Source: an uncultured Eubacteriales bacterium
GTDB taxonomy: Bacteria > Bacillota > Clostridia > Christensenellales > Aristaeellaceae
DNA: 64,000 nucleotides
Reading direction: 5' to 3'
Assembly: GCA_902781095.1 (NCBI GenBank)
Contig: CACZHW010000002.1
Span: 1 to 64,000 of the forward strand
In this document: positions 22,601 to 29,133 of the stretch, in pieces
Numbering within the stretch: the stretch's first letter is position 1
Layout of the letters: each line of letters begins with the position of its first letter
Program-made: the position numbers and the translations under genes
The notes under the pieces: model-generated
Database searches by the model: none
Told to the model about the DNA's origin: nothing
Seen by the model: the letters and a program-made list of their open reading frames with translations, nothing else

Positions 22601-25514
22601 GAATGATATTCGCTTCGGTATTATGGACGAGAAAGGTAAAACTTTTATTGCGCCGGAATGGTATACATTGGGCGATTCAACAGACAATGGAGGTACGAAG
22701 AACGCAGTCATCGGGGTACCTGTCTTCAGAAGGAATGTGATGGAAGCGCAGGATCTTCAGAGAAAATGGACACTTCTTTCCAATGAAGGCACCGAATTAT
22801 GTGAAGAAAGATGGGATGAATTCACCCACTTTGATGATAAGAATATGATGGCTGTTCGCCGCGGCAAAGCCTGGGGTTTCATTGACAACTGCGGTAAGGT
22901 CATCGCTGAGCCTATCTATGAGGAGGTGGCAGGCTATCACGAGAATATCTGTGCGGTCCGGATAAACGGGAAATGGGGTTATATGGACCGGAGCGGACAG
23001 GAAGTCATTATTCCTGTCTATGCGAAGGCAGACAATTTCGAAGATGGGCGGGCTAGCGTCTATTCCGAAGACAGTGGCTGGCATATCATCGCAAAAGATG
23101 GTGTTCGGATCTACTTCATCGATGAAAACTATAGTGCCGGTATGGAATACATGTCGGCAGGTGAATATGAAAAGGCGATAGAGGTCTTTGCGTCTGCAGG
23201 TGATGTCCAGATGGAGAAAACTGCGCGGTATCATCAGGCGGAGAGGCTTTTTTCCCAAAAAGACTACAGCGGGGCCAGGATACAGTTTGTTGAACTTGGA
23301 GATTATGCGGACGCATCGGTAAAGGTTTTACAATGCCATTACGAAGAGGCTGAAGCGTTGCTGGCAGAAAAGAAGTACGATGAAGCAGCGGGAGCTTTTG
23401 AAAAAGCGGGAGAATATCTGGATGCAAAAGGGAGAGCAGAGAAATCCTGGTATGACCGAGGCTTAGAATTGCAGAAAACGAATGAATATGATCTTGCGAA
23501 AGAATCTTTTGTAAAAGCGGAAGGGTATTTGGACGCCGATCAGCAGATTAAAGAGTGTAACTATCAGAAAGCGAAAGACTTATTTGAAAAAGGGGAAAAG
23601 GAAGAAGCGCTCTCCATCTTCCTGAAGATTTCAGATTATAAAGATGTTACAGACATTGTCTTGAATGATGAAGACCTGCTGAATAGAGTTTATACTTCAA
23701 TACAGGGAGTGTATTACAGGACACCGGAAGAAATAGAGGAAAAGAGGAAACCCTTTAAAACAGTTGGTAATACAGTGTACTTTGGTCACTATGAGCAAGA
23801 TGATAATTTGAAAAATGGACAAGAAAGAATAGAATGGCAAGTGCTAAAAGTGGCGGAAAACAAAAGCTTGTTGTTAAGTAAGTTCGTAATAGATGCAAAA
23901 CCTTATAATGCCGGTCATAAAATAACAACTTGGGAAACAAGTACTTTGCGCGGCTGGCTAAACAAAGACTTCTTGAACCAAACGTTTAGTGAGTCAGAGC
24001 AGAAATCAATCATGTCTACATCAGTAGATAATGGGAAAACACAGGTAAATAATAAGTGGTCAACAGTAGGAGGAAATAATACTACTGATAAACTTTTCCT
24101 GTTAAGCTATGCAGATGCATTTCAGTATTTTAAAAGGGATGCAGATAGGAAAGCGAAAGCTACTGCGTATGCGATACGAGAAGGTGCGTTTGCAGGAAGT
24201 GGAGGTTCTGCTGCATGGTGGCTAAGATCGCCAGGAACCTCGACATATAAGGCAGCCTATATAACACGAGGCGGTTACTCGAGCAATGATTATGCAGAAA
24301 ATAAGACCTACGGTATTCGACCAGTTTTGTGGATCAATCTGGAATCTGATTTGTTTATCAATAAAGAAAAGAGCGAGGTAACAGAAAAAGAAACGCAAAT
24401 ACCGAAAAAAATAATGGACGCCATCCCGAAAGCCTATTTCCGTATAGCAAAGGAAAAGCTGGAAGCCGGGGACATAGAGGGCGCCGTCGAAGCATTGAGT
24501 AGGGCAGGAGATAATCCGGAAGCGAAGGAATTATTGCAAAAAACCTTGTATGAAAAAGGCAAAAGCCTGTTTAATGAAAAAGACTTCGAAGGGGCTATCC
24601 AGGTATTCGAACAGATTGCCGGCTATTCTGACGCTGACAAACAGGTGCTGCAAATAAACTATGAATGGGGCGAGACCCTGCTGGGAAATGGAGAGTTTGA
24701 CAAGGCTGAAGAGGCTTTTACCAGAGCAGAAGGATATAAAGGAGCTGCAGACGCAGTTAAGGAGACTAAATACCAAAAGGCGGCACAACTGGTAGAAAAA
24801 GGCGACTTTAAGGGGGCATATGCAGTCTACAAGGAAATCCGTGATTATCGGGATGTCGCGGGAATACTTAAGAACAATGAGAGCTTTAAAACAGCCTATC
24901 TTGAAGATTTTAAAACTGTTGGAAGTATCGTAACCTTTGGGCATTACGAACAGGACAACGTCAGTGAAAATGGCGCAGAAGATATTGAATGGATAGTGCT
25001 GGCCAGAGATGGGAAACACATATTGCTTTTGTCTAGATATGGTTTAGATGCAAATCCATATAATGCAAAAAAGACGAATACAACCTGGGAGAAAAGCAGT
25101 ATACGTAAATGGTTGAACGCAGATTTTACTAATGCTGCATTTACAAAGGAAGAACAAAAAGCTCTTTTAACAACAAGAGTGGACAATAGCACAACGCAAG
25201 GAAACAAAGGTTGGAAAACAAAAGGTGGAAACAACACGAAAGACCAGGTTTTCTTATTGAGTTATAAGGAAGCAGGAAAGTATCTTGTAAAAAGTGCTGA
25301 TCGTGTATGCAAACCGACGTTATATGCAGAAAAACAGGGGGTATCAAAAGGAAGTACTGGCACTTGTAGTTGGTGGTTGCGTTCACCCGGAAGCATTCAA
25401 AGCAACGCAGCATATGTCAATACAGGCGGCTCTTTTATCAGTCTCAACGTAAGTGTTAGTGATTTTGCCGTTCGCCCTGCCCTTTGGATTGATCTAGATT
25501 CCGACATATTCTGA
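19605..25514 (+). CDS. Giant secreted TPR / WG-repeat / DUF6273 protein (1,969 aa)
   Basis: ATG 19605 has AGGAGGAG upstream and opens with a signal peptide (hydrophobic core ~7-19, likely cleavage after AYA at ~22). TPR-type helical repeats occupy ~25-265. WG repeats (pattern WG.I...G..V.P.Y....F) occupy ~277-545, TPR ~546-805, a second WG block ~816-1170, TPR ~1171-1370, a DUF6273 domain ~1384-1580 (TVYFGHYEQD, TTWETSTLRGWLN, WWLRSPGTS, IRPVLWINL), TPR ~1605-1765, and a second DUF6273 domain ~1769-1965. The first and second TPR-WG units align with a constant 540-residue offset (WGIGNW at 285 and 825). TPR and WG repeats are protein-interaction scaffolds; DUF6273 has no established function. 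The protein is likely exported and acts at the cell surface. It stands alone between two direct repeats. Confidence 0.85.
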   Translation: MKHRVVMVVVLLAVAICACAYAAPADDYNKAMELMCQKRYKEAAAAFEKVSGYEEATKYAIYCKACNAGESGDYDTAVRNLEYLGDFADSQLMITYYTALKYERRKSYDQAQAELEPISLFRDGAERIASYPDKMIEDRYNEAEMLYRWGMLEKAASIYEELGEYKDSRKKLETIIETLNEQSYQEAVSARDAGNLIEAYDKWTELGDYKDSAECAKAIREPAIYAKGLLAADQGRFSEACAHFSNLGDYKDSERKAYLFNIANFANKICPLGEHGFGFRYNGLWGIGNWETNLVSEACWDSVGKAQNNALMIVGENGLYGCIDENGHTVIEPHYVEFGDYNVYGLAKVKTNSGYGAVNSKGNEIVACQYDSLGVFGENALAKVEMDHTYGYVNTKGETIVPCIYSDISTFRTDYAVARDKGGKWTLVSAEGRDLFTEHWDEIADAADGSPVAVRKGNLWGFADHTGEILTIPAYEQVSSFSEGICAVKRGDYWGYVNAEGQEVVLPTYEAAEDFAQGKAGVYATDSGWNILKTDGKRIYFVNDSYNEGMRLLAAGDYDSATKVFQKANDAHMEKEVCYWHADSLLKEGKPAEAGALFASLGDYGDASSRVPEAYYAEAEQLYASEDHDRAAEAYVKAGAYADAAVRAQKIRYDQGEQYLATGDTEDAIAAFELAGNYSDARERIQKIWYTRGEEYLASGRTADAVDALKKAGALDYAENIRDYEKAEKCQAEGKYAAAYDLWSGMLNYKDSKDRVAAIRNQACYEKGLLAARNGYYKNAYQWFDSIKGYEDSERKAYIFSVSDFAEDMKQLGGSLFGYRFKGVWGIGNWDKNVIVASRWDAVDNVQTNGLLKVQSGKKYGCIDSAGKVIVKAQYSEMESFGAYKLAKVKTSTGYGYINERGEEIIPCKYMALGSFDSQGYAKARLKEGYGYVTATGKEAVRCQYTELDAFGINGLARAGKGKQKIGYVNRQGREVIPCEYAEVSGFNNGLCTVAKQVQNDIRFGIMDEKGKTFIAPEWYTLGDSTDNGGTKNAVIGVPVFRRNVMEAQDLQRKWTLLSNEGTELCEERWDEFTHFDDKNMMAVRRGKAWGFIDNCGKVIAEPIYEEVAGYHENICAVRINGKWGYMDRSGQEVIIPVYAKADNFEDGRASVYSEDSGWHIIAKDGVRIYFIDENYSAGMEYMSAGEYEKAIEVFASAGDVQMEKTARYHQAERLFSQKDYSGARIQFVELGDYADASVKVLQCHYEEAEALLAEKKYDEAAGAFEKAGEYLDAKGRAEKSWYDRGLELQKTNEYDLAKESFVKAEGYLDADQQIKECNYQKAKDLFEKGEKEEALSIFLKISDYKDVTDIVLNDEDLLNRVYTSIQGVYYRTPEEIEEKRKPFKTVGNTVYFGHYEQDDNLKNGQERIEWQVLKVAENKSLLLSKFVIDAKPYNAGHKITTWETSTLRGWLNKDFLNQTFSESEQKSIMSTSVDNGKTQVNNKWSTVGGNNTTDKLFLLSYADAFQYFKRDADRKAKATAYAIREGAFAGSGGSAAWWLRSPGTSTYKAAYITRGGYSSNDYAENKTYGIRPVLWINLESDLFINKEKSEVTEKETQIPKKIMDAIPKAYFRIAKEKLEAGDIEGAVEALSRAGDNPEAKELLQKTLYEKGKSLFNEKDFEGAIQVFEQIAGYSDADKQVLQINYEWGETLLGNGEFDKAEEAFTRAEGYKGAADAVKETKYQKAAQLVEKGDFKGAYAVYKEIRDYRDVAGILKNNESFKTAYLEDFKTVGSIVTFGHYEQDNVSENGAEDIEWIVLARDGKHILLLSRYGLDANPYNAKKTNTTWEKSSIRKWLNADFTNAAFTKEEQKALLTTRVDNSTTQGNKGWKTKGGNNTKDQVFLLSYKEAGKYLVKSADRVCKPTLYAEKQGVSKGSTGTCSWWLRSPGSIQSNAAYVNTGGSFISLNVSVSDFAVRPALWIDLDSDIF

Positions 25515-25992
25515 TTCTTTAAAGGTTTAAAACTCGATGCCATCTGATAAGGATTTCGATTTCAGAATACAAATGTATTGATAGTTTTGATTTTAAAAAC
25601 TGCAGAAAGGAAAAGAATAAATACTAAATCATCAGACTGAAATGAGCCTAGAGAAAATGCATTAGAAAAACTGCATAACAAAACAAGCATAAAAGACTGC
25701 TTTTACCGTAAAAGGAAGGCAGTCTATTTATATTCATAAACGATGAACCGGCTATATTTGGTTATAGATAAGTTTCGAAACATCTACATATTGTGGTTAA
25801 TCAAATTAATAGACACAACATATTGATTTGAGCATCGAAGTACTTTTTGGTTCATCACCCTTAAACTCTGATTCGTCCATGTAACTAAAAAAGTGCGTTT
25901 GTACTTCGACATGACCATGGCTGTGGAATCTGCGTTCAGGGCAATGGATAAATAACATCCGGTCCCGGCAATAAGCGATTGCGGATCAAGCA
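25515..25992. other. Intergenic region after the giant gene
   Basis: About 480 bases with no convincing gene. It holds direct-repeat copy B (25672-25753), whose AGACTGC/GCAGTCT hairpin could terminate the giant transcript, and at 25887-25903 a stretch AAAAAAGTGCGTTTGTAC nearly identical to the operator-like sequence before the DUF4143 ATPase gene (15833-15850). Confidence 0.4.
25672..25753. repeat. Direct repeat copy B (uninterrupted)
   Basis: Matches 19084-19229 without the ~60-base insertion. It contains TTTTACCGTAAAA, itself a palindrome, inside the AGACTGC...GCAGTCT arms. It lies about 160 bases after the giant gene; copy A lies about 375 bases before it. Confidence 0.7.
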
Positions 25993-26214
25993 ATGGAGCT
26001 ATGGCAGACTCGGCTTTGCAAGGAGGCAAGAATAGCCAAAGCAAATAAAAAAGAAGACCGACTAATGATGGCAGACAAGCAGGTCAAATGGATTATAAAA
26101 CGATTAGAGGAAGGAATGACCAATGAAGAGTACTGCATTGAGGCAACGAAATTCGCGAAACTATTTCTCAAGGGGAACCTTTGTATGCTCAGAGCAGGAA
26201 CTACAATAAACTAA
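25993..26214 (+). CDS. Hypothetical small protein (73 aa), possible remnant
   Basis: A forward frame with MADKQVKWIIKRLEEGMTNE followed by EYCIEATKFAKLFLKGNLC. It is helical and charged, with no known motif. The start is uncertain: ATG 25993 lacks a ribosome-binding site, AAGGAGG at ~26020 precedes no start codon, and ATG 26065 or 26068 would give about 49 residues. It may be the 3' part of a mobile-element gene that lost its beginning. Confidence 0.35.
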   Translation: MELWQTRLCKEARIAKANKKEDRLMMADKQVKWIIKRLEEGMTNEEYCIEATKFAKLFLKGNLCMLRAGTTIN

Positions 26215-26388
26215 TGCGCTGAATGACTCGTGTCGCTTATCAGGGAAACGACTATTCTTAAGAAATGATTCTTTTGAACGAGGCAGATATCCTGCATATA
26301 GAGTGGGTACTTTCGAATGTCGGAAAAGATATCTGTTCGTTTTGTGCGTCAGATGACATTCGGTATCATTTGGACATGGTTTTTATAA

Positions 26389-26417
26389 GGCCGGTGCATT
26401 TGCACCGACCCTTTTTT
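26389..26417 (+). terminator. Rho-independent terminator
   Basis: GG-CCGGTGC-ATTT-GCACCG-A-CC followed by CTTTTTT: a short GC-rich stem with a T-run. It closes whatever transcribed the 26-kb remnant and separates it from the recombinase gene. Confidence 0.7.
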
Positions 26418-26453
26418 AAATGTCAAGTCTTTTATAGAAAGGCAGGTTATGAT

Positions 26454-26528
26454 ATGATGAAGACTGTAAAGAACCTTGACATCCCCATAACGGATCATGT
26501 CGTCATGTCGGAAGGAGTATCGGCATGA
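26454..26528 (+). CDS. Small ORF translationally overlapping the recombinase
   Basis: 24 codons (MMKTVKNLDIPITDHVVMSE then GVSA) whose stop overlaps the recombinase ATG by four bases (ATGA). LDIPITDHVV resembles the C-terminal metal-site region of RadC/JAB-domain proteins ('L.I...DHIIV.'), which often lie near mobile-element integrases, so it could be a remnant. It may also simply act as a leader that couples translation. Ribosome-binding site weak. Confidence 0.35.
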   Translation: MMKTVKNLDIPITDHVVMSEGVSA

Positions 26529-27508
26529 GCGTAAACACGATTATTGTAAATGGAATTCCCGTTAATATTGAATCAGATGTTCTGATTCGGCTTCTTGCTT
26601 CTGCTGGGGGAACGGTTCCAAGCAATGCTCCGCTGATGAAAGACTATGCGATGACGTGGTTTGAACACTACAAAAAACCAACGCTGAAGACGAAGACGAT
26701 CATCTGCTACCGGACGATGTTCAATCACATCCTGCCATTCTTTGGCGAGATGCAGCTCACGGAAATCACGACGTCTGACATTCAGTCGTTCTTTGATCAA
26801 TTCCGTGACGCATCCCGTTCAACGGTGAAGCATATGAAGGACGTCCTGCATCAGATTTTCGACAGCGCAATTGAGGACGGGTACATTACCAAAAACCCCA
26901 CAGACTCAAAGCGGCTGGTTATGCCGAGTAAGGTTACCGAAAGGCAGCCGCTGAAGCCGGAACAGGTGAGGCACATTCTGCAAGAGATGCCCAGGCTCGA
27001 CCTGCAGGAGCGTCTGCTGCTGATGCTTCTCCTGTATACCGGAGAACGGAAGGGCGAGGTAAGGGGACTTCGCTGGGAGGATATCGATTTCGAAAACAAC
27101 CTTATACATGTAAGAAGAGCGATATCGAGTGCCCAGAATCAACCGACTGTCGTATCGACGAAGAGCAAAGCGGGGATCAGGGACATACCTTTGCTACCGG
27201 AACTGAGGCAATTTTTGCAGCAATTCAAGCAACGAGAGGGCTATCTGCTCGGTAGGCAGAGGCCCCTCACAGAGGCCCAATATCGTCGCTTATTCGACAG
27301 AATTGGGCTAAAAGTCAACCTTTACGGGGCCACTTCCCATGTTTTCCGGCACACATTTCTGACGATGGCTGCTTCGTCTCTGGACCCGAAGACGCTGCAG
27401 GCGATCGCCGGTCATGCGAGCTGCGACATTACGATGAACCGGTATGTTCATAAACGCGACGATAAAGTAAAGGAAAGTAGACAAAAACTGGCAGGTTTAT
27501 TCGACTGA
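26525..27508 (+). CDS. Tyrosine recombinase / integrase
   Basis: 327 residues. An N-terminal SAM-like core-binding domain (~35-125: YAMTWFEHYKKPTLKTKTII, FFGEMQLTEITTSDIQSFF) precedes a catalytic domain with the expected residues: R175 in YTGERKGEVRGLRW, a Lys in TKSKAGIRDIPLL (~213-215), H272 and R275 in SHVFRHTFLT, H297 in AIAGHAS, and Tyr307 in DITMNRYVH. All are present, so the enzyme should be active. These proteins integrate or excise mobile elements. Length and spacing match integrases of Firmicute conjugative elements and phages. It lies at the boundary between AT-rich accessory DNA and the tRNA cluster 200 bases downstream. No excisionase gene is visible beside it. Confidence 0.92.
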   Translation: MSVNTIIVNGIPVNIESDVLIRLLASAGGTVPSNAPLMKDYAMTWFEHYKKPTLKTKTIICYRTMFNHILPFFGEMQLTEITTSDIQSFFDQFRDASRSTVKHMKDVLHQIFDSAIEDGYITKNPTDSKRLVMPSKVTERQPLKPEQVRHILQEMPRLDLQERLLLMLLLYTGERKGEVRGLRWEDIDFENNLIHVRRAISSAQNQPTVVSTKSKAGIRDIPLLPELRQFLQQFKQREGYLLGRQRPLTEAQYRRLFDRIGLKVNLYGATSHVFRHTFLTMAASSLDPKTLQAIAGHASCDITMNRYVHKRDDKVKESRQKLAGLFD

Positions 27509-27548
27509 TATTAATAACGGTTCCAAAACAGCCCCCCTCAAAGTGATA

Positions 27549-27577
27549 TTGACAGATTGTGAGAATAGAAGTAAAAT
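27549..27577 (+). promoter_or_regulatory. Upstream promoter of the tRNA cluster
   Basis: TTGACA (27549-27554), 17-base spacer, TAAAAT (27572-27577). It lies in AT-rich sequence just after the recombinase stop and faces the tRNA genes. Confidence 0.5.
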
Positions 27578-27638
27578 AATAATTTAAACTTCAAAATCGA
27601 CGATATTTAGGGCAATTAAAAGAAATTCAGAAAAACCG

Positions 27639-27667
27639 TTGACAAACAGGGTTCTTTCGTGTATCAT
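27639..27667 (+). promoter_or_regulatory. Main promoter of the tRNA cluster
   Basis: TTGACA (27639-27644), 17-base spacer, TATCAT (27662-27667), followed by a GC-rich leader and the first tRNA about 48 bases downstream. Confidence 0.75.
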
Positions 27668-27714
27668 ACCATTTGTCGCCGCGCTCGACACAGTCTTGCG
27701 ATGCGGCGGCGCCC

Positions 27715-27790
27715 GGGAGCATAGCTCAGCTGGGAGAGCATCTGCCTTACAAGCAGAGGGTCACAGGTTCGAGCCCTGTTGTTCCCACCA
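27715..27790 (+). tRNA. tRNA-Val (TAC)
   Basis: 76 bases with encoded CCA. Acceptor GGGAGCA pairs with TGTTCCC, the D arm has TAGCTCAGCTGGGAGAGC, the anticodon loop is CTTACAA (anticodon TAC), and the T loop is TTCGAGC. Confidence 0.95.
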
Positions 27791-27794
27791 TGAT

Positions 27795-27871
27795 GGCGCG
27801 GTAGTTCAGTTGGTTAGAATGCCAGCCTGTCACGCTGGAGGTCGAGGGTTCGAGCCCCTTCCGCGTCGCCA
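27795..27871 (+). tRNA. tRNA-Asp (GTC)
   Basis: 77 bases with encoded CCA. Acceptor GGCGCGG pairs with CCGCGTC (one G-U), the anticodon loop is CTGTCAC (anticodon GTC), and the T arm is GAGGGTTCGAGCCCCTT. Confidence 0.95.
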
Positions 27872-27875
27872 TTTT

Positions 27876-27951
27876 GCCTTGGTAGCTCAGTCGGTAGAGC
27901 AGGAGACTGAAAATCTCCGTGTCGGTGGTTCGATTCCGCCCCAAGGCACCA
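27876..27951 (+). tRNA. tRNA-Phe (GAA)
   Basis: 76 bases with encoded CCA. Acceptor GCCTTGG pairs with CCAAGGC, the anticodon loop is CTGAAAA (anticodon GAA), and the T loop is TTCGATT. Confidence 0.95.
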
Positions 27952-27956
27952 TTCCC

Positions 27957-28031
27957 GCGGTAGTAGCTCAGTGGTAGAGTGCCACCTTGCCAAGGTGGAT
28001 GTCGCGAGTCCGAATCTCGTCTACCGCTCCA
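27957..28031 (+). tRNA. tRNA-Gly (GCC)
   Basis: 75 bases with encoded CCA. Acceptor GCGGTAG pairs with CTACCGC, the anticodon stem CCACC/GGTGG carries loop TTGCCAA (anticodon GCC), and the T loop is TCCGAAT. Confidence 0.95.
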
Positions 28032-28033
28032 TC

Positions 28034-28108
28034 GGCGCCATAGCCAAGTGGTAAGGCAAAGCTCTGCAAAAGCTTTATTCTCCAGTTCGAGTCTGGATGG
28101 CGCCTCCA
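28034..28108 (+). tRNA. tRNA-Cys (GCA)
   Basis: 75 bases with encoded CCA. Acceptor GGCGCCA pairs with TGGCGCC, the anticodon loop is CTGCAAA (anticodon GCA), and the T loop is TTCGAGT. Last of the five-gene cluster. Confidence 0.95.
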
Positions 28109-28133
28109 CTTGCACCCTGTGAGGTGAAGAAAG

Positions 28134-28163
28134 AAGCCGCTCTTCGGAGCGGTTTCATTCGTT
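28134..28163 (+). terminator. Terminator of the tRNA operon
   Basis: CCGCTC-TTCG-GAGCGG with A/T pairs extending the stem (28134-28155), then TTTCATTCGTTTT. It lies 25 bases after tRNA-Cys. Confidence 0.75.
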
Positions 28164-28193
28164 TTGGGAAAGATCCGAAAATGCGGAATTTGT

Positions 28194-28222
28194 TTGACAG
28201 TGTTATTCTGCAGGAGTAAGAT
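28194..28222 (+). promoter_or_regulatory. Promoter of dat
   Basis: TTGACA (28194-28199), 17-base spacer, TAAGAT (28217-28222), about 50 bases before the start codon. Confidence 0.65.
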
Positions 28223-28270
28223 AAGACTGTTTTTGAAGGCTACAATCGAAAACGGGAGGTATGGTAAAAC

Positions 28271-29119
28271 ATGCAAAACGTTGCGTATTACAATGGCAGG
28301 ATTGCGCCGATCGAAGAGATGACCGTGTCCATGAATGACCGGGGTTGTTACTTCGGCGACGGCGTGTATGACGCGAGCATGGCGCTCAATCACGTTGTGA
28401 TGGCCTTTGACGACCACATCAACCGTATCTACCGGAGCGCGGGGATGATCGACATTGAAATCTCGATGGCCAAAGCGGAGATGAAAGGGATCCTGCAGGA
28501 CCTCGTGAACCGAGTGGACGCCGACAGCGCGATGCTCTACTGGCAGGTGACCCGCGGTGTGGGCATGCGGAACCATGCCTATGAAGGGGCGGGGTACACC
28601 CCGAGCCTCTGGGCGTTTGTGAAGCCTGCGCCGATGAAGAATCCGTACCGCACGTACCAGTGCGTGACCAGTGAGGATAAGCGGTTCTTCTTCTGCAACA
28701 TCAAAACCATTGATCTGCTGCCCAGCGTCATGGCTGCACAGAAGGCGGAAAAGGCCGGATGCTACGAGACAATCTTCCACCGCGGGGACCGCGTGACGGA
28801 GTGCGCCCACTCCAACGTGCACATTCTGAAAGACGGCGTGCTGCAGACCGCTCCCTGCGACGAGCTGATCCTGCCGGGCATTACGCGCGCACACATCCTG
28901 GCGATCTGCGGGAAGTTGGGGATTCCCGTCCGCGAGGTGCCGTTTACGATGGACGAGATGATGGCTGCGGACGAAGTGTTTCTCTCCAGCTCCAGCGCGC
29001 TGACGAGCCGCGTGGACGCCATCGACGGAAAGCCGGTCGGCATGCGGGACGAGAAGACGTTCTCCGCAATCCGGGAGGCTTACCAGCAGGAGATGAAGCG
29101 GGAATGCGGGCTCGGCTGA
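28271..29119 (+). CDS. dat: D-amino-acid transaminase (PLP fold type IV)
   Basis: 282 residues. Converts D-alanine and 2-oxoglutarate to pyruvate and D-glutamate, which supplies peptidoglycan precursors. The schiff-base Lys is K145 (CNIKTIDLLPSVMA) and the PLP-ring-binding Glu is E177 (RVTECAHSNVHI), the same numbering as the Bacillus enzymes. The carboxylate-binding R-x-H pair appears as MRNH (R100, H102), and the phosphate-binding loop as LPGITRAHIL. These features favour Dat over branched-chain aminotransferase or aminodeoxychorismate lyase. GGGAGG lies 11 bases before the ATG. Two further genes follow closely, suggesting a three-gene operon. Confidence 0.88.
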   Translation: MQNVAYYNGRIAPIEEMTVSMNDRGCYFGDGVYDASMALNHVVMAFDDHINRIYRSAGMIDIEISMAKAEMKGILQDLVNRVDADSAMLYWQVTRGVGMRNHAYEGAGYTPSLWAFVKPAPMKNPYRTYQCVTSEDKRFFFCNIKTIDLLPSVMAAQKAEKAGCYETIFHRGDRVTECAHSNVHILKDGVLQTAPCDELILPGITRAHILAICGKLGIPVREVPFTMDEMMAADEVFLSSSSALTSRVDAIDGKPVGMRDEKTFSAIREAYQQEMKRECGLG

Positions 29120-29133
29120 CCGGAGGCTGAACC

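Noticed and set aside
27639..27977. Protein-like open frames across the tRNA genes, on both strands
   Set aside because: They coincide with five well-formed tRNAs. The 'REHSSAGRASALQAEGHRF'-type peptide is a well-known artefact of translating tRNA genes.
27509..28108. A tRNA 3' end as attachment site for the neighbouring integrase
   Set aside because: No second copy of any tRNA 3' segment was found in the window, and the tRNA 5' ends face the integrase, so this could not be supported.
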